This document shows positions 27,470-36,454 of a DNA stretch of 64,000 bases, piece after piece. How positions within the stretch are numbered: the stretch's first letter is position 1; each line of letters opens with the position of its first letter. A program made the position numbers and the translations under genes. The notes below the pieces were generated by a model. It ran no database searches. It was not told where the DNA came from and worked only from the letters and a program-made list of their open reading frames with translations. Where the stretch lies: assembly GCA_002825465.1 (NCBI GenBank), contig PJER01000007.1, positions 1 through 64,000 on the forward strand. The letters run 5' to 3'. This stretch comes from Candidatus Thorarchaeota archaeon MP8T_1. GTDB taxonomy: Archaea; Asgardarchaeota; Thorarchaeia; Thorarchaeales; Thorarchaeaceae.

Positions 27470-29302
27470 TTGTGCGGCATCACGGGAATAGTAACTCGAG
27501 ATTCAGATGAAATTGGAAAGTTACTTGTCAAATGCAGTAGTAAGCTCACTTACCGCGGCTATGATTCGGTAGGTGTTGCTGCAGTTCGAAACAATATAGT
27601 AGACTTAAGGAAAGATGTAGGTACCGTCGACGAGGTTGATAGATTACTTGGTCTCTCAAAGATGAGGGGCGATAGAGGTATTGCTCAGCTCAGGTGGGCT
27701 ACCTATGGAGCTCCTACAAAAGCCAATGCACAGCCACACTTCGGATGTGAGGAAGTCTTTTACGGTGCGCACAATGGGAATATCCACAACTATAATGAAC
27801 TAAAACAGCATTACATAGATACAGGTCATATCCTTCGCTCAGAGAACGATGGTGAACTCTGTGTACATGCTGTTGACCGCTATTATGAAGAGACTGGTGA
27901 TATGTTTGAATCAGTCCGTAGATCGGTTCAAGATTTGCATGGTGCATTTGCTTATGCTGTAGGTCGAGCTGACGAACCAGAGATATACGCTGTCAAAATG
28001 GGCTCTTCTCTTGTTGCCGGAGTAGCAGGTGATGCTACAATCGTTTCTAGTGATTTACCATCAGTACTCCCCTTGACTAACAATGTTGTATACCTTCAAG
28101 ATGGTGAGATGCTAGTTCTAACTCACAATGATATCAAAGTCTACCGAATTGAGGATGGAAAGCAGCTGGATAGAAAACCTGAGTTATCCAAAGTAGACGC
28201 GAGAGCAGCAGAGAAAGGCGGCTATCCTCATTTTATGTTGAAGGAAATAAATGAACAACCACAGGTAGCGCAGGATGTCATTGGTGTTCTTGAGAGCCAG
28301 AATAGTGATGAATGGATTAAGATGTTTGAAGAAGCTTCTCGACATTATCTGGTTGCCTGCGGTTCATCCTACAATGCCAGTATAGTTGGAGCGTATTACT
28401 TCAATCGCCTCGCTGGATTACCGATCATTCATAGTCTTGGTGGTCAATTCCAACCTATGTATGGTCAGTCCATGAATGAGGATGATCTGAGCATCCTCGT
28501 TTCTCAGAGTGGTGAAACTAAAGATATCCTCAATGTCCTTAAGCTTGTGAAAGAGAAAAATTATGGGAAAACGCTTGGCATTTTGAATGTGATTGGCAGT
28601 ACATTGATGTTTGATTCTGATTCATATATTCCCATGGCATGTGGGTACGAGGTTTCTGTTCCTGCTACAAAGACATACTACTCACAAACAATCATCTTTG
28701 CGTATCTTGCAGCTAAGCTTGGTGAACGAAATGGGCATCTCGATTCATCTGAAGCTAGATCATTCCTCAATCTTTTGAGAAAGGATCTTCCAAAACTTAC
28801 TCAGGAAACAATTGATAGAACTGGAATTCTGGCTAAGAATCTTGCAAGAACCATGCTTGATGTCAAAGACTTATACTGTCTTGGTTACGGATTTACAGAT
28901 GGTGTAGCTAGAGAAGGTGCATTAAAGATCAAAGAGATATGTTACAATCACTGTGAGGGTATGTACTCTTCTGAATTCAAGCACGGTCCTCTCAGCATCG
29001 TGACTAAAGATTACCCTGTCATCTTCGTAACGACAACCGAGGATTCATGGATGGTAATTAATCACATTAATGAAGTACGTGCTCGATATGGTCGAACTAT
29101 CATAATTGGTGAACATGAAGAGAAGCTATTACCATATGTGAGCAATACGAATGACTATCTCATCGTGCCAAAATCTAACATACTGCTCAATCCAATTCTG
29201 GATGTGATACCTCTCCAATTACTGAGTTATTTCCTCTCAGTAGATTTAGGAATTAATCCTGACCTTCCGCGAAATCTCTCGAAGACCTTGACGGTAGATT
29301 AG
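27470..29302 (+). CDS. glmS: Glutamine:fructose-6-phosphate aminotransferase
   Basis: The N-terminal glutaminase domain starts with the catalytic Cys directly after the initiator (CGITGIVTRD) and has LRWATYGAPTKANAQPH and HNGNIHNYNEL. Two SIS sugar-isomerase domains follow (CGSSYNASIVGAYYF, LVSQSGETKDIL, then LGYGFTDGVAREGALKIKEI and SSEFKHGPLSIV). It makes glucosamine-6-phosphate for amino-sugar synthesis. The start is TTG at 27470 after GAGGT; Cys must be residue 2, which fixes it. Length 610 is normal. Confidence 0.95.
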   Translation: MCGITGIVTRDSDEIGKLLVKCSSKLTYRGYDSVGVAAVRNNIVDLRKDVGTVDEVDRLLGLSKMRGDRGIAQLRWATYGAPTKANAQPHFGCEEVFYGAHNGNIHNYNELKQHYIDTGHILRSENDGELCVHAVDRYYEETGDMFESVRRSVQDLHGAFAYAVGRADEPEIYAVKMGSSLVAGVAGDATIVSSDLPSVLPLTNNVVYLQDGEMLVLTHNDIKVYRIEDGKQLDRKPELSKVDARAAEKGGYPHFMLKEINEQPQVAQDVIGVLESQNSDEWIKMFEEASRHYLVACGSSYNASIVGAYYFNRLAGLPIIHSLGGQFQPMYGQSMNEDDLSILVSQSGETKDILNVLKLVKEKNYGKTLGILNVIGSTLMFDSDSYIPMACGYEVSVPATKTYYSQTIIFAYLAAKLGERNGHLDSSEARSFLNLLRKDLPKLTQETIDRTGILAKNLARTMLDVKDLYCLGYGFTDGVAREGALKIKEICYNHCEGMYSSEFKHGPLSIVTKDYPVIFVTTTEDSWMVINHINEVRARYGRTIIIGEHEEKLLPYVSNTNDYLIVPKSNILLNPILDVIPLQLLSYFLSVDLGINPDLPRNLSKTLTVD

Positions 29303-29305
29303 ATA

Positions 29306-29707
29306 CTATTCCTTTTCTCCGCCTGATTCTCCAATTCTAATTGCTCTCATCTCCGAGGATATCACTGTTCCTGCATCAAAACCATCTCGGATATTGATTA
29401 GGTCATTTTCGTCAACCTCTCGAATTGCGATTAGTTCATGATTATCGTCTAATACCCATTGACCATAAATATTCAGACCATTATTTGTTTCACATTCGAT
29501 AAGTCCTAGATTTCCTCCACTTGACCACCAGCTGAGACATGATACAACTTCATCAATCTCATCTAGCATTTCAGTCCATAATTGCTTTAGTTTAGTTGGA
29601 CCGTGTTTGTTTCGGAATGTGATCAAGTAACTTCCCTTTTTACCATTGAGCTGACGACTGATGGTTTCCCTTTCGGAATCTGAGAAGAGTTTCATGGAAT
29701 TCAACAT
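29306..29707 (-). CDS. Hypothetical protein, 133 aa
   Basis: Not recognised. An Arg/Lys-rich N-terminal half (KLFSDSERETISRQLNGKKGSY) is followed by a beta-type region with Trp pairs (SCLSWWSSGGNLGLIECETNN) and an acidic middle (REVDENDLINIRDGFDAG). Soluble, no signal. It converges on glmS with a 3-base gap and diverges from the ATP-grasp gene, sharing a short promoter region. Confidence 0.5.
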   Translation of the reverse strand: MLNSMKLFSDSERETISRQLNGKKGSYLITFRNKHGPTKLKQLWTEMLDEIDEVVSCLSWWSSGGNLGLIECETNNGLNIYGQWVLDDNHELIAIREVDENDLINIRDGFDAGTVISSEMRAIRIGESGGEKE

Positions 29708-29726
29708 TTTGATACAATCAAGAGAA

Positions 29727-29758
29727 CATAAAAGGTCCGCGTTAGGGATATATATGGT
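29727..29758. promoter_or_regulatory. Divergent promoter region
   Basis: A TATA-like CATAAAAGG (29727-29735) faces the ATP-grasp gene, about 35 bases before its GTG. A second, GATATATATGG (29748-29758), faces the 133-aa gene on the minus strand, about 45 bases before its ATG. The positions are seen; use as promoters is inferred. Confidence 0.35.
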
Positions 29759-29764
29759 GATTTC

Positions 29765-30670
29765 GTGGCAAAGCAGCGCATCTCAAAAGTAGGTCTCTTT
29801 TCATCGGACCCATGGTCTCGACGAGTTGAGTATCTTCAGGAATCTTTTGAGAAATTTGGTGTAAACGTTCAACCAGTCCTTCCTTGGAAGGTTCTTCGTT
29901 GGGGTTCTACTGAAAATCATAAGATAACATATGAAGGTCAAGATCTCACCGAACTCGATCTCCTCTATATTCTTGATTTAGGTGCAAATGATATTGGAGC
30001 TTTCTTCAATCGAGTTGGTTTGCTAACAGCACTTACAGAGTTAGGCGTTCCCATAATCAATTCTATTTCTTCCATTATTCTAATGAGAAACAAAGCTGAG
30101 ACCATGAGAAAACTCATCTCTGCAGGATTACCAGTTCCACGGTCATTGATAACTGAATCAATAGAGGATGCAGCTGAATTTGTTCGAGATAATTTCCCCT
30201 GTGTGCTCAAACCTATTACTGGTTTTGGAGGACTAGGTGTCCAATTAATAGATAGAGAATTTGACAGAGAGCATGTTTATGATTATTTAAAATTTCACAG
30301 CCAGCTCTTTGGCAAAGGTGCATTCATCCTTCAAGAATATGTCCAAAATCCAGGTTATGATATCCGCGCGCTAGTGGTTGATGGAGAAGTAGCGGCATCA
30401 ATGAAGCGAATTGGTGGTGAAGGAATAACACATAATATTCATGCTGGAGGAACCCCAGAGAAAAATGACATTGATGTTGCAGATTTGGCAATCAAATCTG
30501 CAAACTCAGTAAAAGGAAATATTGTGGGTGTTGATATCATTCCTGATCTGGATGGGAAACTTTGGGTACTCGAAGTTAATGCGACACCTGGATGGGCAGG
30601 ATTACAACAGGTTACTGATTTTGATATTTCAGCTCACATTGCTGACATTCTTTCAATGAAAACATCATGA
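29765..30670 (+). CDS. RimK-type ATP-grasp ligase
   Basis: ATP-grasp blocks in order: MRNKAETMRKLISAGLPVPRS, PCVLKPITGFGGLGVQLI, ILQEYVQNPGYDIRALVVDGEV and the metal-binding LWVLEVNATPGWAGLQ. RimK/MptN/LysX-type enzymes add an amino acid, often glutamate, to a carboxylate with ATP; in archaea candidates include coenzyme F420 and tetrahydromethanopterin tailing. The acceptor cannot be read from sequence. The start is GTG, four bases after GGTGA. Length 301 is typical. Confidence 0.88.
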   Translation: MAKQRISKVGLFSSDPWSRRVEYLQESFEKFGVNVQPVLPWKVLRWGSTENHKITYEGQDLTELDLLYILDLGANDIGAFFNRVGLLTALTELGVPIINSISSIILMRNKAETMRKLISAGLPVPRSLITESIEDAAEFVRDNFPCVLKPITGFGGLGVQLIDREFDREHVYDYLKFHSQLFGKGAFILQEYVQNPGYDIRALVVDGEVAASMKRIGGEGITHNIHAGGTPEKNDIDVADLAIKSANSVKGNIVGVDIIPDLDGKLWVLEVNATPGWAGLQQVTDFDISAHIADILSMKTS

Positions 30671-30846
30671 GAAAAACAAATAGAAATATCTCAAAATCAA
30701 GAAAACATCTGTATCCATAATAAACCTTTTAAGCGGGATATTGGCGGGGAAAGTTAGTTTACGTGCCTCCGCATGGTTACATGGGAGATGAACGGAATCC
30801 ACCTTGCATTGCAGGGTAGCAAAACGAAATTCTGAGGTCAAACCAT

Positions 30847-31911
30847 TTGACAGAAGTCGCTGAAACGAATCAAGAAGATATCGAATTCTTACGGGCAAAA
30901 TACCGTGAGCTGAAAACACAAGCTCGAGAAGATCTCGAGGTACTTCGTCGCGATAGAGACAAAATGCGCGAGTATAAGCAGATACGTGACGAACATAACA
31001 AGGAAGTAAAAGCGCTCATTGAGTCTGTTAAAGCAGAACGCGAAGAGCGAGATCGTATCAACAAGGACATCTTTGAGGCAAAAGAACGCCGAAAAGCAAT
31101 TCATGCGCAGCTCAAAAGCGTCTATGATGAAATCCGAGAACTACGAAGTAATCTTGTCGGTAGTCCTTCAAATGACCAGCGTAGAATGATGCGTCGAGTT
31201 GAAGAGCTAGAATGGCGTCAGCAGACCGAACAGATCTCGAGAGATGAAGAAGTCTCAATCATCGAAGAGATTGCTCGAATTGAAGCCCAACTAGTAAAGA
31301 TCGGCGAAGAGAAAGAGAAACAAGACAGGATCAGCGAACAGAGAAGATTGGCACGGAAACTAAAGGAAGAGGCCTCAGATGCACATAATAAAGTTCTGGA
31401 ACTTTCAGAAAAATCACAGATTCATCATCAAGAAGTTGTCAGAATTCGACCACAGCTTGAGGAGTACAAGAAATCTGCTGATACAGCTCATAAGAACTTC
31501 GTAGAGTGGCTGAAGAAGGTCAAAGAAGGAGAGGCCAAACTCAAAGAACAGCGAACTCAGATTGATGAGATCCAGACCAAGCTCCGCAAGCATACTGTCG
31601 ACAAACGCGAAATTGAACGTGAAGAGCATAGAGTTCATCAGAAAGCACAGGAGAGAGAAAAGGTCGAAGAAGCTGTCGAGAAGTTGCAATCTGGCAAACG
31701 ACTTACCTTTGATGAGTTCATTCTTGCGCAACGAACTGTCACTAGTTCATCTGATAAGAAGAGGTCAAAGAAACGCAAGAAAGAAGCTGAAGAGGAAGTT
31801 GATGCTGATGATATTGATGCTTCAGCTCTTGAATCTGAAATCGACTCTGAAATCGAAGCAGATGATGAGTCAATTGATGTAGAATCTCCTGATGACGAGA
31901 ATCAAGAGTAA
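30847..31911 (+). CDS. Archaeal coiled-coil protein, COG1340-like
   Basis: Almost the whole protein (residues about 8-290) is charged coiled coil. The conserved block RRVEELEWRQQTEQISRDEEVSIIEEIARIEAQL is characteristic of the uncharacterised archaeal COG1340 family. The tail (about 300-354) is acidic and low complexity, with KKRSKKRKKEAEEE before an Asp/Glu run. TTG start at 30847 lies eight bases after GAGGTC. A leader of about 90 bases with a small hairpin precedes it. Role unknown; it may be a structural or RNP-associated factor. Confidence 0.7.
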   Translation: MTEVAETNQEDIEFLRAKYRELKTQAREDLEVLRRDRDKMREYKQIRDEHNKEVKALIESVKAEREERDRINKDIFEAKERRKAIHAQLKSVYDEIRELRSNLVGSPSNDQRRMMRRVEELEWRQQTEQISRDEEVSIIEEIARIEAQLVKIGEEKEKQDRISEQRRLARKLKEEASDAHNKVLELSEKSQIHHQEVVRIRPQLEEYKKSADTAHKNFVEWLKKVKEGEAKLKEQRTQIDEIQTKLRKHTVDKREIEREEHRVHQKAQEREKVEEAVEKLQSGKRLTFDEFILAQRTVTSSSDKKRSKKRKKEAEEEVDADDIDASALESEIDSEIEADDESIDVESPDDENQE

Positions 31912-31915
31912 TCAA

Positions 31916-31945
31916 GTGCGATGCTCCAACATCGCACCTTTGATT
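31916..31945 (+). terminator. Hairpin after the coiled-coil gene
   Basis: The perfect 8-bp stem GTGCGATG / CATCGCAC with a 6-base loop (31916-31937) precedes a weak T-rich stretch (CCTTTGATTTCT). It separates the coiled-coil gene from the transporter gene. Confidence 0.5.
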
Positions 31946-31967
31946 TCTAATTGAGGGGGACTGGAAT

Positions 31968-33227
31968 ATGAGTAGTCAGAGTCAGAGACCTGTTAGTAAG
32001 AGGTCAAGTGCAACAATTTTCTATGGCTTGGCATTAGGGTCTGGAGTACTAAGAACATTCTCTGTCGGATTTGATATCTATGCAATAAATGCGTTGAATG
32101 TTAATCCATTGATCTATGGATTTCTTGCTCAATGGGTCAGTTTTCTAGTAGTGATATCCTCTGTATTAATACTCAGCATCCGAAGAACCTCCGAAGGTCG
32201 AAGACAGGCACTTGGGTATAGCCTTGACCCTGACTTTGATAGAATTCATGTGCTACCAAAAAAACCAATGCTCTATCTTGCTGCGTCAGGATTCTTTGCT
32301 GGAATATCGACTTTGTTCTACTATATCTTGACTGGTCTAACTGACGCATCTGCTGTGTTACCATATGGACAGCTAGTCATCGTCTATCTTCTAATTGGTG
32401 ACCTCGTAGCAGAGAAGGACACACCAACAATCATAGAGATTCAATCTATCATTTCAATCCTCTTCGGAGTACTCTTAATCGGAGCCACTCCTGGTGGATT
32501 TGATTTAGTATCTCTCCTCATAGTCTTGGGTCCAATGAACATCTCTTCTGCATTTGTAACGTACTACCAACGAAAGACAAAGAGATATGAAATTCGGCCG
32601 GGTCTTAGAGTTGATTCTCTAAATATGCGCCTATGGAGCCTTCTTGTTCTTAATTCTGTGATGAGCTTGCTTCTCTTTCCCATGTTGCCTGCTGATGCAT
32701 GGCAACTTATGGTGGATAATTTTGCAGTCTTATTCTGGCCAATGGTTGGTTCTGGGGCTACAATTTTCATTGCACTTGTTATGTATGCCCGTGCACTTGG
32801 TAGAGGATCTATGTCAGTTGTCAATTCTCTATCTGCAATTTCCGTCGTGTTGGGAGTTCCTATGACACTCATTGGTAACGCTATATTCCCCGGGGCCTTC
32901 GGAGATATTGAAACAGATGTCTTCATGTGGGCGCTTACTATCCTGGGTATCGTCCTTGTCATGGTTGGAATTTTAGCTCTGCAATCGACCGATGTGCGTT
33001 CCTTTGTGTTAATTAAAGTGAATCCTCAAGTGGAAGATATTCTACCTGAGCTCTTCAAGATCAAAGGCGTTGAAAAGGCAGCAGCTCTCGCAGGTCCGCA
33101 TGATTATATTTTAACAATAAAGAGTAGGAACCTAGCAAAGACTGGATCAAAGATATTAAACGAGATTCAGAAGGTGCATGGAATTAAGAAAATGGAAACT
33201 ATGGTTATTATTCGTGATTATAAATAA
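31968..33227 (+). CDS. DMT-type transporter fused to an Lrp/AsnC RAM domain
   Basis: Residues about 15-340 form ten membrane spans of the drug/metabolite (EamA) type: two similar halves ending in ISILFGVLLIGATPGG and LTILGIVLVMVGILAL. Residues about 343-419 are a ligand-binding RAM domain: VRSFVLIKVNPQ, LFKIKGVEKAAALAGPHDYILTIKSR, LNEIQKVHGIKKMETMVII. RAM domains bind amino acids in Lrp regulators. A free RAM protein gene follows 19 bases later. I infer an amino-acid transporter gated by ligand binding to its own cytosolic domain. Confidence 0.8.
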   Translation: MSSQSQRPVSKRSSATIFYGLALGSGVLRTFSVGFDIYAINALNVNPLIYGFLAQWVSFLVVISSVLILSIRRTSEGRRQALGYSLDPDFDRIHVLPKKPMLYLAASGFFAGISTLFYYILTGLTDASAVLPYGQLVIVYLLIGDLVAEKDTPTIIEIQSIISILFGVLLIGATPGGFDLVSLLIVLGPMNISSAFVTYYQRKTKRYEIRPGLRVDSLNMRLWSLLVLNSVMSLLLFPMLPADAWQLMVDNFAVLFWPMVGSGATIFIALVMYARALGRGSMSVVNSLSAISVVLGVPMTLIGNAIFPGAFGDIETDVFMWALTILGIVLVMVGILALQSTDVRSFVLIKVNPQVEDILPELFKIKGVEKAAALAGPHDYILTIKSRNLAKTGSKILNEIQKVHGIKKMETMVIIRDYK

Positions 33228-33245
33228 ATTAGGAGTGTAAAGATA

Positions 33246-33497
33246 ATGGTTGATAGTGTTAAGGCGTATATCCTCATGGAAATAGAAATTGGAATGACAG
33301 ATACTGTTGTTAACCACATTAGGAAAATCCCTCAAGCGACAAAGATTGCTATAACTACTGGTGGTTACGATATTGTTGTTCTTCTTGAAGTGGAAAATCT
33401 AGAACAACTTTATGAAATAACAGTTCATCAGATTCATAATACTCCAGGTATCAAGGATACACAGACTGCTGTTGTTGAGAAGATGCTTGCTGTCTGA
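33246..33497 (+). CDS. Stand-alone Lrp/AsnC RAM-domain protein
   Basis: The 83 residues are one RAM domain (babbab): VKAYILMEIEIGMTDTVVNHIRKI, ATKIAITTGGYDIVVLLEVENLEQLYEITVHQIHNTPGIKDTQTAVV. There is no DNA-binding helix-turn-helix. It lies directly after the transporter that carries the same domain at its C-terminus, so hetero-oligomerisation between the two is plausible. Such free domains may sense amino acids. Confidence 0.85.
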   Translation: MVDSVKAYILMEIEIGMTDTVVNHIRKIPQATKIAITTGGYDIVVLLEVENLEQLYEITVHQIHNTPGIKDTQTAVVEKMLAV

Positions 33498-33595
33498 TTT
33501 AATGTGGTCATTCAATAACATATTTCTACTTCAACGCAATGTATACATCTTGTAGCTAATTTTCTCTAGCTATATACCTCATAGTGGTGATTAAA

Positions 33596-34537
33596 TTGGA
33601 TGAAGTTGTGATCTCTGGACTCACGAAGAATTTTGATGACCTTTGTGCTGTTGATCATATCGAACTGAACGTGCCCAAAGGTTCAATTTATGGACTTCTT
33701 GGTCCAAATGGAGCTGGCAAGAGTACGACCATTCGCTTGTTATGCACTTTATTGCGACCAAACGAAGGAACAGCAAAAGTAAGCGGATTTGACATCATAG
33801 AATCTCCTGTGAATGTACGTGAGATAACTGGTGCGTTACCTGAAGAAGGAAATCATACACTGTATCAAACATTATCTGCTTATGAGAATCTAGAGTATTT
33901 TGCAAAACTCTACGGTGTGCCGGATGAACAGATTCCTGCACGAATTGAAGAATTACTCACTTTCATGGAATTATGGGAACGAAAGGATGATCCTGCTGGT
34001 GAATTGAGTACAGGAAACCGCCAACGCCTTGCTCTGTGCAGAGCATTGTTACATAACCCGAAGGTTGTGCTTCTAGATGAACCAACTTCAGCACTGGATC
34101 CCGTAGCATCCAAGAGAGTTCGAGAACTTATCCTAAGCCTTGCGGAAAAGTATGGACAGACCTTTTTCATTAACTCGCACAACTTAGCTGAGGTTCAACG
34201 GATATGCGATCGAATTGCCATCATAGACAACGGGAAGATTCTACTCAGTGGTGATACAAAGGAGTTGCGTGCACGACTGCAAGCAAGTCAGAATTTTCGA
34301 ATACGAGTAGTAGATAATCTCGATAAGGCAGAAACAATTGTAAAATCAAAGGATTTTGTGACTTCTGTCGAGAGAGAGGCTGATTCATTAATAGTCACGA
34401 TTGAAGATCCTTTCACCAATAACTCATCGTTGATGGAATTACTACTTTCACAAAGCATACGGTTGATTGAGTTTGCTGAGGAAGAAGCAACCCTCGAAGA
34501 TTTGTATTTAGATGTGATAAAAGGAGGCGAAAAATAA
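33596..34537 (+). CDS. ABC transporter ATPase (ABC-2 exporter)
   Basis: Complete nucleotide-binding motifs: Walker A GPNGAGKST, Q-loop region EEGNHTL, signature LSTGNRQRL, Walker B VVLLDEPTSALD and H-loop INSHNLAEV. A C-terminal extension of about 90 residues (from LRARLQASQNF) is like DrrA-type exporters. I choose the TTG at 33596, five bases after GGTGA, over two upstream GTGs. The next gene is its permease, overlapping by one base. Cargo unknown. Confidence 0.92.
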   Translation: MDEVVISGLTKNFDDLCAVDHIELNVPKGSIYGLLGPNGAGKSTTIRLLCTLLRPNEGTAKVSGFDIIESPVNVREITGALPEEGNHTLYQTLSAYENLEYFAKLYGVPDEQIPARIEELLTFMELWERKDDPAGELSTGNRQRLALCRALLHNPKVVLLDEPTSALDPVASKRVRELILSLAEKYGQTFFINSHNLAEVQRICDRIAIIDNGKILLSGDTKELRARLQASQNFRIRVVDNLDKAETIVKSKDFVTSVEREADSLIVTIEDPFTNNSSLMELLLSQSIRLIEFAEEEATLEDLYLDVIKGGEK

Positions 34538-35298
34538 TGGCGTTTCACAAGTCTATGCTCATAGCAAAAGCTGATTTGAAGATGGCATTAAAGGTAACTT
34601 ACGTAAAATTTGGATTAATTTTCATAGCAGCAATTGGACCAATAATGATGATTGGTATTGTTGCCCTGATGGTCTTCAGTGATCCAATATTTGCTGTGTC
34701 ATACCTACCTTCACTCAGTGCTATGATGGATCCATTATTAGGAATGATGGCTATTATGCCCGCTGCATTGATTTCAGCAAATGCATTAGTAGGTGAACGT
34801 GAGCAGAACACACTGGAACCCCTTTTGAATACTCCACTGACAGATCGGGAATTACTATTTGGGAAATTGCTTAGTTCTGCGATTCCTAGTCTAGCTCTTC
34901 TGCTAGGTTCAATCCTAATCACAGAGATTTCTACATTCTTCATCCTAATGGTTGCAGGTGCTCCTGGAGTAGTGCTCGTACCTGGCCTTCCCGGATTGTT
35001 CCTCTTGCTGACCGCAGGTCCACTGATGATAATCGCAATTGTTTCTGTGATGATACTAATTAGTGGCAAAGTCAAGCGAGTATATGAGGCCTACCAGACA
35101 TCTGGAGCTACAATCATTATTTTCATGATTCCAATGATGCTACCAATAACGACAATGGATGCCTCTGGATATGTAGACATGAATCTGGTATGGATGTCAG
35201 ATATCATCACAGTATTGATAGCATTAGTACTTGCTGTTGTTGCTTGGGCAATCGCTGTACGTCGGTTCAATCGAGACACAATGATATCCATGAAATAA
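34537..35298 (+). CDS. ABC-2-type exporter permease
   Basis: Six membrane spans, with the conserved ABC-2 segment SANALVGEREQNTLEPLLNTPLTDRELLFGKLLSSAIPSL after span two. The gene starts within the stop of the ATPase gene (TAATG), so translation is coupled. The pair forms a half-size exporter of the DrrAB/NatAB kind. Followed by a terminator hairpin. Confidence 0.9.
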   Translation: MAFHKSMLIAKADLKMALKVTYVKFGLIFIAAIGPIMMIGIVALMVFSDPIFAVSYLPSLSAMMDPLLGMMAIMPAALISANALVGEREQNTLEPLLNTPLTDRELLFGKLLSSAIPSLALLLGSILITEISTFFILMVAGAPGVVLVPGLPGLFLLLTAGPLMIIAIVSVMILISGKVKRVYEAYQTSGATIIIFMIPMMLPITTMDASGYVDMNLVWMSDIITVLIALVLAVVAWAIAVRRFNRDTMISMK

Positions 35299-35302
35299 AT
35301 GG

Positions 35303-35337
35303 GAGAGGGTACTTGACCCTCTTCATTTTATTTTTAA
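35303..35337 (+). terminator. Terminator of the ABC exporter operon
   Basis: Stem GAGGGT / ACCCTC (35305-35321) with a 5-base loop is followed by TTCATTTTATTTTTAA. Confidence 0.65.
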
Positions 35338-35861
35338 TCCTGAATCTTCTTCAGACCAACTGGGTAACGTTTGGCGAGATCTCGATAGACTCCTTTGAAT
35401 CTAGCAAGTTCCTCTTTATGATGGTCCTTAATATCACCAATTATCTTAGCTGGAACCCCGACTGCGATTTTTTCATCAGGAACTTCAAATCTTGCTCGTA
35501 CCACTGCACCCTCGCCAACTATTGCCCAACTTCCAACAATTGCATAGTCGGAAACTATTGCTCCCATTCCAATCACAGCCTCATCACGAATCGTTGCGTT
35601 GTGAACTATACATCCATGACCGAGGGTAACATTGTTTCCAATCATAGTGTTCTCTCCAGGACGTGCATGTATAATGACGTTATCTTGAACACTCACACCA
35701 TTACCAATCTCAATCTCACCGTAATCACCCTTCACGACTGCTCCAGGAGCGACGTAGCACTCTTCTCCTAGTGTTACTTTACCAATAACAGATGCAGTGT
35801 GACTGATGTAGGTGTTTTTTCCAATGACGGGAACCCGTTCTTCAAATTCATAAACGCCCAT
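35334..35861 (-). CDS. Gamma-carbonic-anhydrase-like hexapeptide-repeat protein
   Basis: Left-handed beta-helix repeats run through residues about 12-135 (for example VIGKVTLGEECYVAPGAVV, TMIGNNVTLGHGCIVHNA). Three His in VIIHARPGE, LGHGC and VHNA match the zinc ligands of gamma carbonic anhydrases and PaaY-like proteins. A C-terminal helix follows GVPAKIIGDI. Trimeric, cytosolic. CO2 hydration or CoA-thioester hydrolysis are both possible. Confidence 0.85.
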   Translation of the reverse strand: MGVYEFEERVPVIGKNTYISHTASVIGKVTLGEECYVAPGAVVKGDYGEIEIGNGVSVQDNVIIHARPGENTMIGNNVTLGHGCIVHNATIRDEAVIGMGAIVSDYAIVGSWAIVGEGAVVRARFEVPDEKIAVGVPAKIIGDIKDHHKEELARFKGVYRDLAKRYPVGLKKIQD

Positions 35862-35996
35862 CTTGAAACCTCAAGTATACATAATCAACAGTTCGTTATT
35901 AGCTTGAAGGTCTAGCTAAGAAGTGCCCGAAACGCATAAGTTACCTAATACCAATTGAATTTACAGCCGATATTCCAAAACAGAGGGACTACAATC

Positions 35997-36383
35997 TTGT
36001 CAAAGAATGATGATATGCCACAGTTTCCTATTCTTCGGGGTGAGTCAGTCAGTGAAAGCGGAGAATTTTCTGGGACTGCTCGATTAATCAATACACCTGC
36101 AGAACTAGATCGTGAATGGGCTCCTGATGATATTGCAATTCTCCGCGACGATCTCGAACCTTATTTTGAAGAAAATCCAAAAGCATTAGCTGATCTATTC
36201 AATAATGTTCGAGTAGTCATAGCAGAGTTTGGTGAATCCCTCGGATATTTTGCTACTGTTGCAACTGAAAACACTGCGATAGGTGTTGTTGCAGTTAAAG
36301 ATGCAACTTACGTTCTTGAAGATGGTATGCATATCCGATTAGAGGCTACAGAAAACCAGTGTGATATCTTTTTCATCGACTAG
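35997..36383 (+). CDS. Stand-alone PEP-utilising-type swivelling domain, His missing
   Basis: The fold pattern of the phosphohistidine swivelling domain is seen: GESVSESGEFSGTARLI, DDIAILRDDLEPYFEENP, NVRVVIAEFGESLGYFATVA, IGVVAVKDATYVLEDGMHI. In active domains the segment after EFG reads like SHAA with the phosphorylated His; here it is LGYFA, so no His is present. I choose TTG at 35997, after GAGGGA, over the unsupported TTG at 35955. No kinase partner is adjacent. Likely a regulatory or binding relic. Confidence 0.6.
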   Translation: MSKNDDMPQFPILRGESVSESGEFSGTARLINTPAELDREWAPDDIAILRDDLEPYFEENPKALADLFNNVRVVIAEFGESLGYFATVATENTAIGVVAVKDATYVLEDGMHIRLEATENQCDIFFID

Positions 36384-36454
36384 ATTGCATATAGTCGCTT
36401 CAATCACCAAGGATTTATGTTGAGAAGAAACACACCAGAGTAGAGGTTAAGGAA

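Noticed and set aside
30790..30840. Possible C/D-box RNA in the leader of the coiled-coil gene (GATGAAC and CTGA)
   Set aside because: The C box is imperfect and no C' or D' boxes are present; chance match is likely.
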